Positions 15,253 through 23,709 of a stretch of 55,901 bases of DNA are shown piece by piece. The notes beneath the pieces are model-generated. The model ran no database searches and was not told where the DNA came from. It saw nothing but the letters and a program-made list of their open reading frames with translations. A program made the translations under genes and the position numbers. The DNA is taken from NCBI GenBank assembly GCA_002715965.1, contig PBAL01000089.1, forward strand, positions 1 to 55,901. The letters are read 5' to 3'. How positions within the stretch are numbered: the stretch's first letter is position 1; every line of letters starts with the position of its first letter. Source of the stretch: Verrucomicrobiales bacterium (GTDB taxonomy: Bacteria; Verrucomicrobiota; Verrucomicrobiia; Limisphaerales; JAYPXF01).

Positions 15253-15996
15253 TTATGCGGTTTGCGTTTGATTGGTTGTACCCAAGATTTTGTTAATGAT
15301 GTTCCCGACGTGTGGGTATTCTACTTCATCGAGCGCACCAGATCGATCCTTAGCGTCAGCACTAAAGTCAGGCTGTGTACGCAAGGCGCGATACATACTT
15401 CCGTCAGGGTTTTTGCCAGCGAATAACTGGAATACCTCGTCGGTAAGATATGGAGTTGCAGGACCCATTTTCTGGCCTGGCATACTTGGCCCGGCAAGTG
15501 TCATGCCAGTACCTTCGTCCTTACTACGTTCTTCTTTAAAATTAAGCTGAACGTGTCGGCCTGGAAGGTCACGGAAAGCTTTAATGGTTTTAGTCATTTG
15601 TTCAATAAGCTCACCATAAGCTTGACGCGGGTCTTTTACTTGCTTCTTGGCATTAGCAAGCACCTGTTCTGCTATCTCAGTAGCTGAGTCCAGTACAGGG
15701 TTAAAACGCTGACCTTGTGGGTCAGTGCGTAAGTAGTTTTCAGCTTCAACAAGGTCGTTGACGTTGCGAATCTGGATTACCGGAATATCGTATGCGATAG
15801 ACGGGTTGTTTACACCCCACACACGCTCAATGTTTTCACGCTTCAGTGATAACAGACCAGCTTCCGCGCTAAGTACGATTGGATTTGGCATCGTTGCCGA
15901 AAGCATGGTTTTACCCATACCGGAACGACCGTAAATCACAATCTTAACACCGTTACTAGCTGCTAGACTGTCCGCGCTTACAAGCTGTATAGCCAT
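15253..15996 (-). CDS. Sak4-like RecA-fold ATPase (AAA_24)
   Basis: 247 residues. Walker A GRSGMGKT (23-30), sensor-like LDSATEIAEQV and a compact RecA core without the usual RecA N- and C-terminal domains fit the phage Sak4/AAA_24 single-strand annealing ATPases. It would promote annealing or recombination together with an SSB-like partner (DUF669 gene 14 bp downstream). GGAG precedes the ATG at 15996. The Walker B line reads NPVLDSATE rather than the more usual hIVIDS, so the hydrophobic strand is slightly altered. Confidence 0.85.
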   Translation of the reverse strand: MAIQLVSADSLAASNGVKIVIYGRSGMGKTMLSATMPNPIVLSAEAGLLSLKRENIERVWGVNNPSIAYDIPVIQIRNVNDLVEAENYLRTDPQGQRFNPVLDSATEIAEQVLANAKKQVKDPRQAYGELIEQMTKTIKAFRDLPGRHVQLNFKEERSKDEGTGMTLAGPSMPGQKMGPATPYLTDEVFQLFAGKNPDGSMYRALRTQPDFSADAKDRSGALDEVEYPHVGNIINKILGTTNQTQTA

Positions 15997-15999
15997 TAA

Positions 16000-16194
16000 T
16001 TAAGCTCCGAATATAAATTGAAGCGCTGCAATAAGCAGCGCAATTGGAACGGCAACAATTGCCAGTGCGAAAGCACTTGTAGCAATAGTACGAATTGACT
16101 TAACTTTTTCGTCTTGCACGCCACCCGTAAAGATAGCTAGTAGGTAGTAAAAACAACCCACAAGAAAATAAGTTTTACAAATCAAGTCGAACAT
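16000..16194 (-). CDS. Small two-span membrane protein
   Basis: 64 residues with hydrophobic segments at about 6-24 and 40-62 and a charged turn between (QDEKVKSIRT). No family recognised. AAGGAG seven bases before ATG. Next to the Sak4-like gene (4-bp gap). Possible roles include host inner-membrane effects early in infection, but nothing in the sequence decides this. Confidence 0.6.
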   Translation of the reverse strand: MFDLICKTYFLVGCFYYLLAIFTGGVQDEKVKSIRTIATSAFALAIVAVPIALLIAALQFIFGA

Positions 16195-16204
16195 ATTAGC
16201 TCCT

Positions 16205-16235
16205 TAAACAAGGGGTAAAACTATACCCCTTTTTG
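16205..16235 (-). terminator. Hairpin upstream of the small membrane protein gene
   Basis: GGGGT / ACCCC with an 8-base loop; on the minus strand it is followed by TTGTTTAAGGAG, so the U tract is weak and the RBS of the next gene follows at once. Probably a partial terminator. Confidence 0.45.
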
Positions 16236-16239
16236 CAAA

Positions 16240-16677
16240 TTATTGCGCGTTAATTTTCGCCACAAGCGCGTCCAATTCATCGCACTTTTCGTCTTCAGCA
16301 AATCCAAGATCCGCTTTAAGCTGTGCAATTTGACGCATTTTACGCGCTTTAGCTTTAATAACTGCAAACTCTTTTTCAAGCTCAGCTTCTTTCTCAATGC
16401 GAGCATTATGAGCATCAACGTCGACTTTGCCAACAACCCACTTGTATGTGAAAGGTGCGTCCATATTAATGTCAGCAAGGGTGTCTACACGTGAAACCTT
16501 AACAACGGTTAAACCCGTAGAAGGTGCATCCACAATTACCTCATCACCAACTTCAAGTTCAAGGTCGGTTTTGTAGGTGTACACCTTACCGAACCCTTCA
16601 CCTTCGTGGTCTTTAAACTGAACGCCAACTGTGGTCAAAGAAGCTGATAGTGAAGCAATAAGATTTTTGATACGCAT
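16240..16677 (-). CDS. Phage protein with SH3-like N-terminus and helical C-terminus
   Basis: 145 residues. The segment YTYKTDLELEVGDEVIVDAP ... VVKVSRVD is a typical small beta-barrel pattern, followed by a charged helix (residues 95-120) and a short tail. This pairing is common in phage proteins of unknown function. RBS AAGG before ATG 16677. Confidence 0.65.
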   Translation of the reverse strand: MRIKNLIASLSASLTTVGVQFKDHEGEGFGKVYTYKTDLELEVGDEVIVDAPSTGLTVVKVSRVDTLADINMDAPFTYKWVVGKVDVDAHNARIEKEAELEKEFAVIKAKARKMRQIAQLKADLGFAEDEKCDELDALVAKINAQ

Positions 16678-16692
16678 GGTATTTCCTTTATT

Positions 16693-16722
16693 TAATGTGA
16701 AGGGGTCTAGTTAGAGACCCCG
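16693..16722 (-). terminator. Hairpin GGGGTCT / AGACCCC
   Basis: Minus strand GGGGTCT (6) AGACCCC followed by TTCAC; lies between the genes ending at 16780 and starting at 16677. The short T run makes it a weak terminator; TATAAA lies upstream on the same strand but no matching -35. Confidence 0.5.
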
Positions 16723-16779
16723 TTGTTTAACTGTGTTTATATTAACACGAATGCTTTCAAAGTATAGATAATAGCGTGA

Positions 16780-17208
16780 CTACTTATCTTCCTTTGGTAC
16801 AACTAATTTCAGAGAAGGACTAGCATCCTTAGTAACGACAGCTTCGTCGAACAATTCCTTAACCGTATCCGACATATTTTTGTAACCCGCCATAACCAAG
16901 CTAGCCTTATACTTAACCGCGTTCGTTAGCTCAGCTTTAGCATCATCACCAAGCTTCTCAAGCTCAGGTTGGATAAGAGCAAAAGCGTCTTCGTCCAATT
17001 TGGTGTCCTGCTTATGCACAAGAGTAACTTTATATCCCCCGCCAAGCTGGTGGTGTTGTGTCCCGTATTTAGGGTCAGGGAACAGCTCTTTGGCAAGCTC
17101 CTGGCGCTGTGCCATTTCAACTTTTTTAAGGCGTGCTAACGCTTCGCTGTTACCCGCCCACTCCAGGATTTTTTGGTCTAAAGTGAGGTTTTCATTAAAT
17201 GCACTCAT
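16780..17208 (-). CDS. Hypothetical phage protein, replication arm
   Basis: 142 residues, mostly helical, with a central beta stretch YGTQHHQLGGGYKVTLVHKQD. No catalytic motif recognised. It is 1 bp from the MazG-like gene and in the operon of DNA-metabolism genes; the pattern recurs, as far as I recall, in related phages without known function. RBS GGACGAG before ATG 17208. Confidence 0.65.
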   Translation of the reverse strand: MSAFNENLTLDQKILEWAGNSEALARLKKVEMAQRQELAKELFPDPKYGTQHHQLGGGYKVTLVHKQDTKLDEDAFALIQPELEKLGDDAKAELTNAVKYKASLVMAGYKNMSDTVKELFDEAVVTKDASPSLKLVVPKEDK

Positions 17209-17209
17209 G

Positions 17210-17728
17210 TTACTCGTCCTTCACAAATACGCCGTCAATCATTGTACCTGTACGGTCTTTGATTTCCATGTATGCTTTGCGTAAGCATTCACTGAAATCT
17301 AAGCAGCACTGTTCACACAGCAAAAACAAAGCTGCCATGACCTTGTGCATACTTACGGAGGGATCGCGGTCACGCGCAATATCACCAGCTACGTCTTTAA
17401 GGTTTTTAAACACATGTAAACCAATCGCAAGCGCTTCTTTTGTCTTAACACCCGTTTCAAAATCTTTAGGCTGCTTATCCATCTTATAGGTACAAGACGT
17501 GAAATTTGTTGGCTCCATGTTAAGCTGTGAAGCAATAATGATAATGACCACAGTAGTATCACCAATTGCGTCCACTAACTTGTCTTTGTCAAATTCCAGA
17601 ATAGCTTCTGCAACCTCACCACCTTCCTCAGCAAGCTTAAGGAATTGTTGTTTAGGGTTAGAACCTTTAATAAGGTTTCTATCGTGTGCCCATTGCTGGA
17701 CTAAGCGAGTATTAAAAACTGTACTCAT
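17210..17728 (-). CDS. MazG-like nucleoside triphosphate pyrophosphohydrolase
   Basis: 172 residues from the second ATG (17728), which has GGAG 7 bases upstream; the ATG six bases earlier is too close to that site. The metal-binding pattern KLAEEGGEVAEAI (E34, E35, E38, E41) and LVDAIGDTTVV (D53, D57) is the MazG all-alpha NTP pyrophosphatase signature. In phages these enzymes trim unusual NTPs or ppGpp-like alarmones; the exact substrate cannot be read. Confidence 0.85.
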   Translation of the reverse strand: MSTVFNTRLVQQWAHDRNLIKGSNPKQQFLKLAEEGGEVAEAILEFDKDKLVDAIGDTTVVIIIIASQLNMEPTNFTSCTYKMDKQPKDFETGVKTKEALAIGLHVFKNLKDVAGDIARDRDPSVSMHKVMAALFLLCEQCCLDFSECLRKAYMEIKDRTGTMIDGVFVKDE

Positions 17729-17796
17729 TTTCATTCTCCGGTTGTTTAAAGTAAAGCTAGCTTAGCAGCGCGAACGCCACCAAGCTAGATTCCATC

Positions 17797-20172
17797 TTAG
17801 TTTAGAACTTGGAAGACTTCCGCTGTGGTAGCATACGTGTCAGTCACCTCGTTACGGGTAAGTTGTCGTACTGTACCTGTGCGTTTAAGTTCCTCAAGTG
17901 CTTCCCTAACTATTTGCGTAGATTTCTTCCATTGCGAAGGTCTAAATGCTGCACGTCTGGATGCTACCCTTTGGATATAACCCCACGGAATATGCCCGTT
18001 AGCCCGCATAGCTTCAGCTTTCGGATGGTAGGTGGTAATATTACCCTCGTAGGTATAAAACGACACCATAATCTCACGAAGCGCACTTAACGACTCGCTT
18101 TCGCTTGTGTTAGCTAACAAACCATCACGTACAGAACTATATACAAGGTAGTTGTGTCGCATGACAAAGTCGTAAGCCCAGTCTATATGTATGCGCTCTA
18201 TAACGGGCCTACTGGGGCAATCCATTGTGGCCAATAGTGCTGCCAGTTTTAATGTCTTAAGGTTAGCACGTGTCCATAAGGACGCTATTACAGGGGATGT
18301 CCCGTGCTCGTTTACCTTGTCCGTACACTCCCTGCTGAAGTCTGCAAACCATTTACCCGAGTAAGCGTCTAAGCCAACTTGTGTTACGGGTACAGCGTTA
18401 ATGTCTACCAGCGCACGCACAGCACCCGTCGCACACTGTATCAGGTGCTGGAGTAGGTGTTGAGGTGGTTCCTGTGCTTGGTATATGGTGTCGTATGGCA
18501 CATTACCTTTGTAGTGCATAATTAGGAAACGTGACATAAAACCATCGGTAAACATGTCAGGTGTAATACTGTCAAAGAATGGTTCTGGCACGGACTCACC
18601 CAAAAAGCTATATCCGACAGCGTAACCCAAATCAACCGACCTTTCGCTAGTTGCGTAACGCATACCACCAGCGACATCAAATTGCCCACTCTTACTGTAC
18701 ATGTCGGTCATACACTCGCGCACAGTAGCAAGCGCACCCCCGCTGTTATTCTCGCTAACCATGTTCTTAAAGACCTTACCAAACTCACTCAAGCATTGGC
18801 AGAACTGCGAACGTTCCTTAAATTCTTGGAACATGGAGTTTTCGTGTGTAAAGCGCTTCGACATAACAAATTGCCTAGCACCTATAACACCATGCGAGCG
18901 TTCCAGCAACGTCATAAGGTTTTCAGGGTTCTTACTTAACGCGGACTTGCCTGAGCCTGACGGTGCTAGCATCATTAAGTACATGTTTAACCCTGTGCCG
19001 CTTATGTTGTACGTGCGACCAAACAATCCACTTGCAACCGCTAATGCTTCAGCAATAGCGAAGTCCTTAATAGGTTTAACAGACTGCGATTGAAAGTAAC
19101 GCGCAAGCTCACCCATCATTCCAGGCGGGTATTGCAGGTCACCGCCCACAGGTGCAACCGTTCCCACAAGTTCCTCAACGCTACCCTTAGCAACCGCTTT
19201 CGCTTTAGCAAGTATAGCTTCATTTGCTAACTTAGCTTCTTCAGTTAGCTTGCGTCTGTGCTCAGCATCAGTATCGTTCTTTTGCACACCGTACTTAATA
19301 GCGCGTATAAGCTTGTAATCGGTGCCAAGGTTCTTAAGCTTCTTTTGCTGTTCCTTAACGTTGCCTGGATACCGCTTTTTAATGTCACTTAACGCGCTTA
19401 AACGCCACAAGCGCTTACATTGCTCCACATTACGTGTGTAGTATGTAATGATTGTCATAAACGCGCTGTCAGCCTGGCTAGCGTCAAAAGTAAACCCGTA
19501 AGCACCTTGATTACGCATTATATCTTCGTAACCCTGCCAGTCGCCACTCATTAAGCAACCAAGCTTTCCACTGTGGTCACCCGCTAACGCCGCTTCCATA
19601 ATCTCTTCGTCGGACTTAGTTTGCGGAGCACTTACAAAATTAAAGTTCTCAGCGTTCTCATCAACTCTAGCATTAAAGAAGTCAATAACAGCTTGGTCAT
19701 AAGCAATCGGCAAATCCTTGTAGACGTTACCTGTGCATATAATAAAGCGTTCTCGACTGTACACCTCCAGTTCGTTTGTTTTAATTGCACCCTTAACCTC
19801 ACCCTTCAACCACAGGTGCAAACCTGTGCCACTTTGGGAAACTTCGGTGTAGGTGTCTAGCCCATTTACTAATTGTACTTGTCGTTCAGTTGCGCTTATA
19901 GGGGCATCATCTTTTACGTCCAAGTCAATACACGTGTACCCATCGCCGTCAACCATTACAAAACCAAATCCGCGGTCGGGGTGTTTCGCCAACATAGGTT
20001 CTAGTTCGTCAAACGTCAAACAGAAGTGGTAATCGTGTGTACTAAGTGGTTTAAACTTGCCTTCCAGCTCGCACCAGTAAAATGGAGCTTTAGCAAGACC
20101 ACCGTCACACTCACGTCCTGTAAACGTCCAGCGCGGCATGAGTCTTAATTCAATAGGAATGTTGTAATACAT
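17797..20172 (-). CDS. Primase-polymerase / helicase fusion
   Basis: 791 residues. The N-terminal part has a primpol-like core (GFGFVMVDGDGYTCIDLDVKDD with D83, D85, then SQSGTGLHLWLKG and a conserved RFIICTGN strand); the C-terminal half has a RecA-type ATPase with Walker A APSGSGKS (about residue 405-412) as in DUF3987 phage helicases. It should prime and unwind at the replication fork. It directly follows the small HTH gene (no gap), the first gene of the left arm. Approximate residue numbers for the ATPase are counted by eye. Confidence 0.85.
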   Translation of the reverse strand: MYYNIPIELRLMPRWTFTGRECDGGLAKAPFYWCELEGKFKPLSTHDYHFCLTFDELEPMLAKHPDRGFGFVMVDGDGYTCIDLDVKDDAPISATERQVQLVNGLDTYTEVSQSGTGLHLWLKGEVKGAIKTNELEVYSRERFIICTGNVYKDLPIAYDQAVIDFFNARVDENAENFNFVSAPQTKSDEEIMEAALAGDHSGKLGCLMSGDWQGYEDIMRNQGAYGFTFDASQADSAFMTIITYYTRNVEQCKRLWRLSALSDIKKRYPGNVKEQQKKLKNLGTDYKLIRAIKYGVQKNDTDAEHRRKLTEEAKLANEAILAKAKAVAKGSVEELVGTVAPVGGDLQYPPGMMGELARYFQSQSVKPIKDFAIAEALAVASGLFGRTYNISGTGLNMYLMMLAPSGSGKSALSKNPENLMTLLERSHGVIGARQFVMSKRFTHENSMFQEFKERSQFCQCLSEFGKVFKNMVSENNSGGALATVRECMTDMYSKSGQFDVAGGMRYATSERSVDLGYAVGYSFLGESVPEPFFDSITPDMFTDGFMSRFLIMHYKGNVPYDTIYQAQEPPQHLLQHLIQCATGAVRALVDINAVPVTQVGLDAYSGKWFADFSRECTDKVNEHGTSPVIASLWTRANLKTLKLAALLATMDCPSRPVIERIHIDWAYDFVMRHNYLVYSSVRDGLLANTSESESLSALREIMVSFYTYEGNITTYHPKAEAMRANGHIPWGYIQRVASRRAAFRPSQWKKSTQIVREALEELKRTGTVRQLTRNEVTDTYATTAEVFQVLN

Positions 20173-20436
20173 CTACTCACCCTGTTGACGCAGTAAGTCC
20201 CAAGCACGTAAATAGTTAAGAATCTCATCAGTACGTTCCCAGAAGAACGTGTTCCCTATTTTAATTGTAGGGAATCGGTGCTTAAGCTTAGCGATAACAG
20301 TCGGGCGCGTTACATCAACCATTTCCATGATTTCTTGCGTTGTTATATAGTGCGCGTCAAAGCGCTGCTGTGGGGTTTCAGTCCGTGGAGCTTTGTCAAT
20401 AAAGCTAGACAGGATCTGTGTGTTTATTTCTGCCAT
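20173..20436 (-). CDS. Small helix-turn-helix DNA-binding protein
   Basis: 87 residues from ATG 20436 (GGAGG 11 bases upstream). Residues about 31-60 (ITTQEIMEMVDVTRPTVIAKLKHRFPTIKIGNTFFWE) form a MerR/excisionase-like HTH with a wing. It is the first leftward gene next to the large intergenic region and could bind the 14-bp direct repeats at 20543-20577 to control the divergent promoters or act at the origin (inference). Confidence 0.75.
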   Translation of the reverse strand: MAEINTQILSSFIDKAPRTETPQQRFDAHYITTQEIMEMVDVTRPTVIAKLKHRFPTIKIGNTFFWERTDEILNYLRAWDLLRQQGE

Positions 20437-20542
20437 TTTCGTATTTACCTCCGTCAATAGGGTGACCACATTACATGCAAATTGTGTGTAAAACAAGTGT
20501 CCTACGTTTCACGCAATTACTTTATAATCATGGCGCTAAACT

Positions 20543-20577
20543 TTATTGGCACACGTGTTTTTATTATTGGCACACGT
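20543..20577. promoter_or_regulatory. Two 14-bp direct repeats at 21-bp spacing
   Basis: TTATTGGCACACGT occurs exactly at 20543-20556 and 20564-20577. A 21-bp period is two turns of B-DNA, so two protein copies would bind the same face. The core TTGGCACA is typical of repressor half sites. Located between the divergent genes, 107 bp from the ATG of the HTH gene. Confidence 0.7.
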
Positions 20578-20751
20578 AAGAACTTTATTCGTATGCTAAT
20601 TTGTTAGCGGGTAAATTAAAAGATTTAATGTATGAGTGTATGAATTAAGGCGATTGTAGCCCTGTATCTGTTAAGTTTATTAGCTGGTAAGTTAACTTTT
20701 TAGCGGTGTTTGTTAAGTCTTTCAAAATGAACTTTAAATTGACCGATTCGA

Positions 20752-21125
20752 TTCGTAACCTTCGTAACCTATTCGTAACCTCGCCATTTGCTTGTAAGTG
20801 TTTGATTTTAAAGGGAAAAACCGAGTTTTCGTACAAGTAACCGAAAAACACATATACCCCCATACTGGCCGGGCCGTAAGCCGCTTTTTTATATGTGTAT
20901 GTATATGTGTGAGGTTACGAATCAGGGTAGAAGTATAGAAGTAGAAGTATAAATAAATATTTATTTGTATAAGAACTATTATTTATTTATTTATATTAAT
21001 ATATATATTATTGTTTTTTATATATATTTTTTTATTAAAATAAATTTTTAAAGAGCATCCTTGGATCTGTTAAGGATCGCCTTGATACTTTAAATGGTGG
21101 CGCCTAGTATGGTTACTACCCGTAA
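20752..21125. repeat. AT-rich iteron region, copy A (candidate replication origin)
   Basis: Three TTCGTAACC copies at 20752-20760, 20761-20769 and 20772-20780, further GTAACC/GGTTAC near 20835, 20922 and 21111, then a run of A/T of over 100 bp (20940-21055). Homologous in order and sequence to copy B at 30141-30470: CTTGTAAGT, TTTTA..AAAGG, AAAAA, ATAcTGGCC, TATATGTGTATG, GGTTACGAATCA, AT tract, TTAAATGG. No coding gene is seen in 20437-21248. Iterons beside an AT-rich unwinding tract are the usual layout of a phage origin. Confidence 0.6.
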
Positions 21126-21248
21126 CAAATGGGACAAGACGTAAATACTTTGGAGTTACCGATCATTAAATAATCTTTACTTATGAGCGGATAGCTAATA
21201 AGGTGTAAGCGCAATTTGCAAAATCCCTCATAAATACAGGAGACAGAC

Positions 21249-21755
21249 ATGTCCAACGAGAATACAATAGTGTTAGATGCTCAAGTTCAGCTAATGGACA
21301 GCTTTGAGTTCAACCGTTGGGGTAGAAGAAAGGTTATACATGACGAACTTAACGGGATGTTTTCACCAAGCGGTAAACCATGTGACCCACGTGATGTGTA
21401 TAGGGAAACCACCAGCATTAACTATACTGATTTCAGTTACCGGAATATGTATACTAACTCAGCTTATGTGCAAAAACACTTCCCCGCTTTAGCTAAATAT
21501 GCAAGTTATCTAGATTACAATTCTTTAGATCAAAATGGTGTAATAGTTAGCTTCGATTTTAAGCTGAGCCCTGAGGTTGCTGATGTGCTTAAAATGCAAG
21601 CGTGTATCTTAGACCACCAGCACGAACAAGCGCTTAAAAGGCAAGCTGCTCAGACTGAGTATTGGGAAAAGACAGCTTTAGGTCGCAAAATGCGAATCGA
21701 CGAATTACGTGGTCACTGGCTAATGGGTCGTTTGATTAAATGGCTATGTATATAA
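21249..21755 (+). CDS. First gene of the rightward accessory block, unknown
   Basis: 168 residues, ATG 21249 with AGGAG 7 bases upstream. Acidic N-terminus, aromatic-rich middle (SINYTDFSYRNMYTNSAYVQ), long C-terminal helix ending RMRIDELRGHWLMGRLIKWLCI, which is amphipathic and might contact a membrane. No family recognised. It opens a chain of about 25 small rightward genes, so it is probably expressed first and early (inference). Confidence 0.65.
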   Translation: MSNENTIVLDAQVQLMDSFEFNRWGRRKVIHDELNGMFSPSGKPCDPRDVYRETTSINYTDFSYRNMYTNSAYVQKHFPALAKYASYLDYNSLDQNGVIVSFDFKLSPEVADVLKMQACILDHQHEQALKRQAAQTEYWEKTALGRKMRIDELRGHWLMGRLIKWLCI

Positions 21756-21767
21756 AGGAGAAAGCTA

Positions 21768-21956
21768 ATGTCACAGCGTATAGTAATTCAGAAGCGTAAT
21801 TGGTATGGTAAGCTAGTCACCATTAAGGAATACAATGGACATGTGTTCGAGTTAGTTGTTAGCACTGGTGGCGTGCTAACTGTACGTCATCTTAACTCGC
21901 GTAAAAGCGAGCTGGCGCTTAATGCAAACGAATGGTCCAAAGCGGAGGTGGTCTAA
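21768..21956 (+). CDS. Small beta-rich protein, unknown
   Basis: 62 residues (QRIVIQKRNWYGKLVTIKEYN ...), all-beta composition, RBS AAGGAG. The stop overlaps the next start (TAATG at 21954-21958). No recognised family. Confidence 0.55.
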   Translation: MSQRIVIQKRNWYGKLVTIKEYNGHVFELVVSTGGVLTVRHLNSRKSELALNANEWSKAEVV

Positions 21957-22219
21957 TGTCTGACCGTACAATATTTTTAACGGGGTTATCAACAAATAGC
22001 GTCTTAATTGCAGACGCAAATACAAGTTCTTTGGACGGTGTTGTTCTGCATACTGGTGACAAGGTCGCAACCCTTAAATCGCCAGATAAGGAAATGGCTG
22101 TCGGTGAGATATTTGAAATAAGCTCTTGTCTATTAATTGTCCGTATAAGTGCTACGTTTTACCGTATCTTTTGGAATATTGGGTTCCGCACTCAAGAGTT
22201 AACCGTGGAGGGTTTATAA
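21956..22219 (+). CDS. Small protein, unknown
   Basis: 87 residues from ATG 21956, overlapping the previous stop (TAATG). GGAGG at 21943-21947 is the RBS. Beta-rich, hydrophobic strand ISSCLLIVRISATFYRIFWNIGF near the C-terminus. No recognised family. Its stop overlaps the next start in the same way. Confidence 0.55.
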   Translation: MSDRTIFLTGLSTNSVLIADANTSSLDGVVLHTGDKVATLKSPDKEMAVGEIFEISSCLLIVRISATFYRIFWNIGFRTQELTVEGL

Positions 22220-22560
22220 TGTGTAGTGAAGCACAAGCGTTAAGCGATTGGTCGGACGGTAGTGAATTAGTAGAACGCGACGACTTTCTATCTAGTAATG
22301 AGCGTAACTGGGGTTTAAGCTGTAACGAGCGTATAGCGAAAGCACGCCTATCGCGAAGCAAGCGTAAGCGGGTTAAGCGAAAAGCGCCCACAGCGCATGC
22401 AAGGGGCGCGAAAGTCAATATGCGCTGCCATTGTGGCCAGCACTATAAAGCTCGTAAAGCGGATATCCTGCGTAATTGGGGGTTGAGTTGTTCAAAACGT
22501 TGTGCAGCTATAAGACGTGAATTCGGACGTCCTGCTGCTACCATATTAGGAGAAGAGTAA
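22219..22560 (+). CDS. Basic protein with C-terminal zinc finger
   Basis: 113 residues from ATG 22219 (TAATG overlap). Acidic N-terminus, strongly basic centre (RSKRKRVKRKAPTAHARG) and C-terminal MRCHCGQHY ... NWGLSCSKRCAAIRREFGRP with CxC and CxxxC; the LSCSKRCAAIRR pattern is a frequent phage zinc finger. NWGLSC occurs twice (residues about 36 and 89). Likely nucleic-acid binding. Confidence 0.65.
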   Translation: MCSEAQALSDWSDGSELVERDDFLSSNERNWGLSCNERIAKARLSRSKRKRVKRKAPTAHARGAKVNMRCHCGQHYKARKADILRNWGLSCSKRCAAIRREFGRPAATILGEE

Positions 22561-22959
22561 ATGTCAATTCAAGATGAACTAGCCAGGCGCTATTTGGGTA
22601 GACGTGTTAGAAATTTAGGCAAGCGTGTTAGAAGTGAGCAGGGTGTTGAAGGTCGTATTACCGAAATAGACCATGAAAACGCTTTACTTAAGGTTGAATT
22701 TTTACCTAACCAGTCTTTTGGACTTTTTTTTAAGCATTGTTGGTACGACCTATCCGCCTTTCAGGGTGAGCATAAGCTCTTCACTATTATCAAACCACGT
22801 ATGAAACCTGTCGAGGGTGGGCGCTGGGCGTGCTTCCCTGCTGGCGATAGTTGTGCCTTTGCTTTCGCCAGTATGGAACAGGCTTACGTCCATTATTGTT
22901 TAATGTATGGGGAACCAGCCCCTTCTGAGTTAGTAGATAAGTACATAAGGAATGTATAA
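22561..22959 (+). CDS. Hypothetical accessory protein
   Basis: 132 residues. First 60 residues have a small SH3-like pattern (GRRVRNLGKRVRSEQGVEGRITEIDHENALLKVEFLP); the second half is aromatic-rich with three cysteines. No family recognised. Starts right after the preceding stop; GGAG precedes the ATG. Confidence 0.6.
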   Translation: MSIQDELARRYLGRRVRNLGKRVRSEQGVEGRITEIDHENALLKVEFLPNQSFGLFFKHCWYDLSAFQGEHKLFTIIKPRMKPVEGGRWACFPAGDSCAFAFASMEQAYVHYCLMYGEPAPSELVDKYIRNV

Positions 22960-23198
22960 TGAGTGAAGTCAGAGGTAGCATTTTTATGAACAGTAAAGGT
23001 GAGTTTGCTGTTCTTAGTACCTGCGAAAGCTTAGGTCCCGAACCTAAGCTGAATGTGCAGTTTGTAACAGATATTAATCAAGCTAGCGTTATAAAGCGTG
23101 TAACGCGTAATATGCGAGCAAAGCTTAAAGGTTGTGTTCGCTTGGTAGCTGTTGAGAAGCGGTCTGTTGAAATAGTAACGGAAAAGGTTGACATTTAA
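22959..23198 (+). CDS. Small accessory protein, unknown
   Basis: 79 residues, alpha/beta (RGSIFMNSKGEFAVLSTCES ...), TAATG overlap with both neighbours. The 3' end contains a TTGACA-16-TATATG pair (23188-23215) that could be an internal promoter. No family recognised. Confidence 0.55.
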   Translation: MSEVRGSIFMNSKGEFAVLSTCESLGPEPKLNVQFVTDINQASVIKRVTRNMRAKLKGCVRLVAVEKRSVEIVTEKVDI

Positions 23199-23215
23199 TG
23201 GCTGATAAGTATATG
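23188..23215 (+). promoter_or_regulatory. Possible internal promoter
   Basis: TTGACA (23188-23193), 16-bp spacer, TATATG (23210-23215), spanning a gene junction. A perfect 9-bp inverted repeat ACGGGTAAA / TTTACCCGT follows at 23230-23262 inside the next gene. The -10 is a weak match, so this is tentative. Confidence 0.35.
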
Positions 23216-23467
23216 TCGCTACCACCTAAACGGGTAAAGATGAAAGACATCCTTTTACCCGTAGGCACGCGCATTAAATTTACCAAAACGCTCACCAGTG
23301 GCCCTGACGAGTTCAGTCCGGGCAACCTGTACGCTGAAAAGGATGATCTAGGTGTGGTTGTGGGTCACGATTGCTGGGAAGGGCATCGCGTGAAATGGGA
23401 CAAGTGGGATGCACCATTTGGCGCTGTACATGGCGATGAGTTCACGCAATACTACGGAGAAGAATAA
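23198..23467 (+). CDS. Small accessory protein, unknown
   Basis: 89 residues: VKMKDILLPVGTRIKFTKTL ... GHDCWEGHRVKWDKWDAPFG. Looks like a compact SH3-type beta barrel with a Trp-rich patch. Overlaps both neighbours by one base pair pattern (TAATG). No known family. Confidence 0.55.
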   Translation: MADKYMSLPPKRVKMKDILLPVGTRIKFTKTLTSGPDEFSPGNLYAEKDDLGVVVGHDCWEGHRVKWDKWDAPFGAVHGDEFTQYYGEE

Positions 23468-23709
23468 TGTGTGAAGAAGCTGAATACAGACGTAGGGAAA
23501 TAAAACATGTGTACGCAATGCTTGAAAATATGATTGAGCAGCGTAACGAGCTAGCTAGCTTGATATATAACGCTGCTATTGGTAAGCTGAGCATGAACGT
23601 CAATGCTGATTTGGAAAGCATGGCTGAACGCGTGTACGGAATTACTCATATGACTGCTACCCAAATCGAAGAAGACATTAAACGTCGAAAAGGGGTTACA
23701 GATGAATAA
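23467..23709 (+). CDS. Small helical accessory protein
   Basis: 80 residues, entirely helical, charged (MCEEAEYRRREIKHVYAMLEN ...). Overlaps the next gene by 8 bp. No family recognised. Confidence 0.55.
   Translation: MCEEAEYRRREIKHVYAMLENMIEQRNELASLIYNAAIGKLSMNVNADLESMAERVYGITHMTATQIEEDIKRRKGVTDE

Noticed and set aside
20152..20600. Consensus promoters for the divergent first genes
   Set aside because: Candidate pairs are 4/6 matches or less; none is better than background, so none was annotated.
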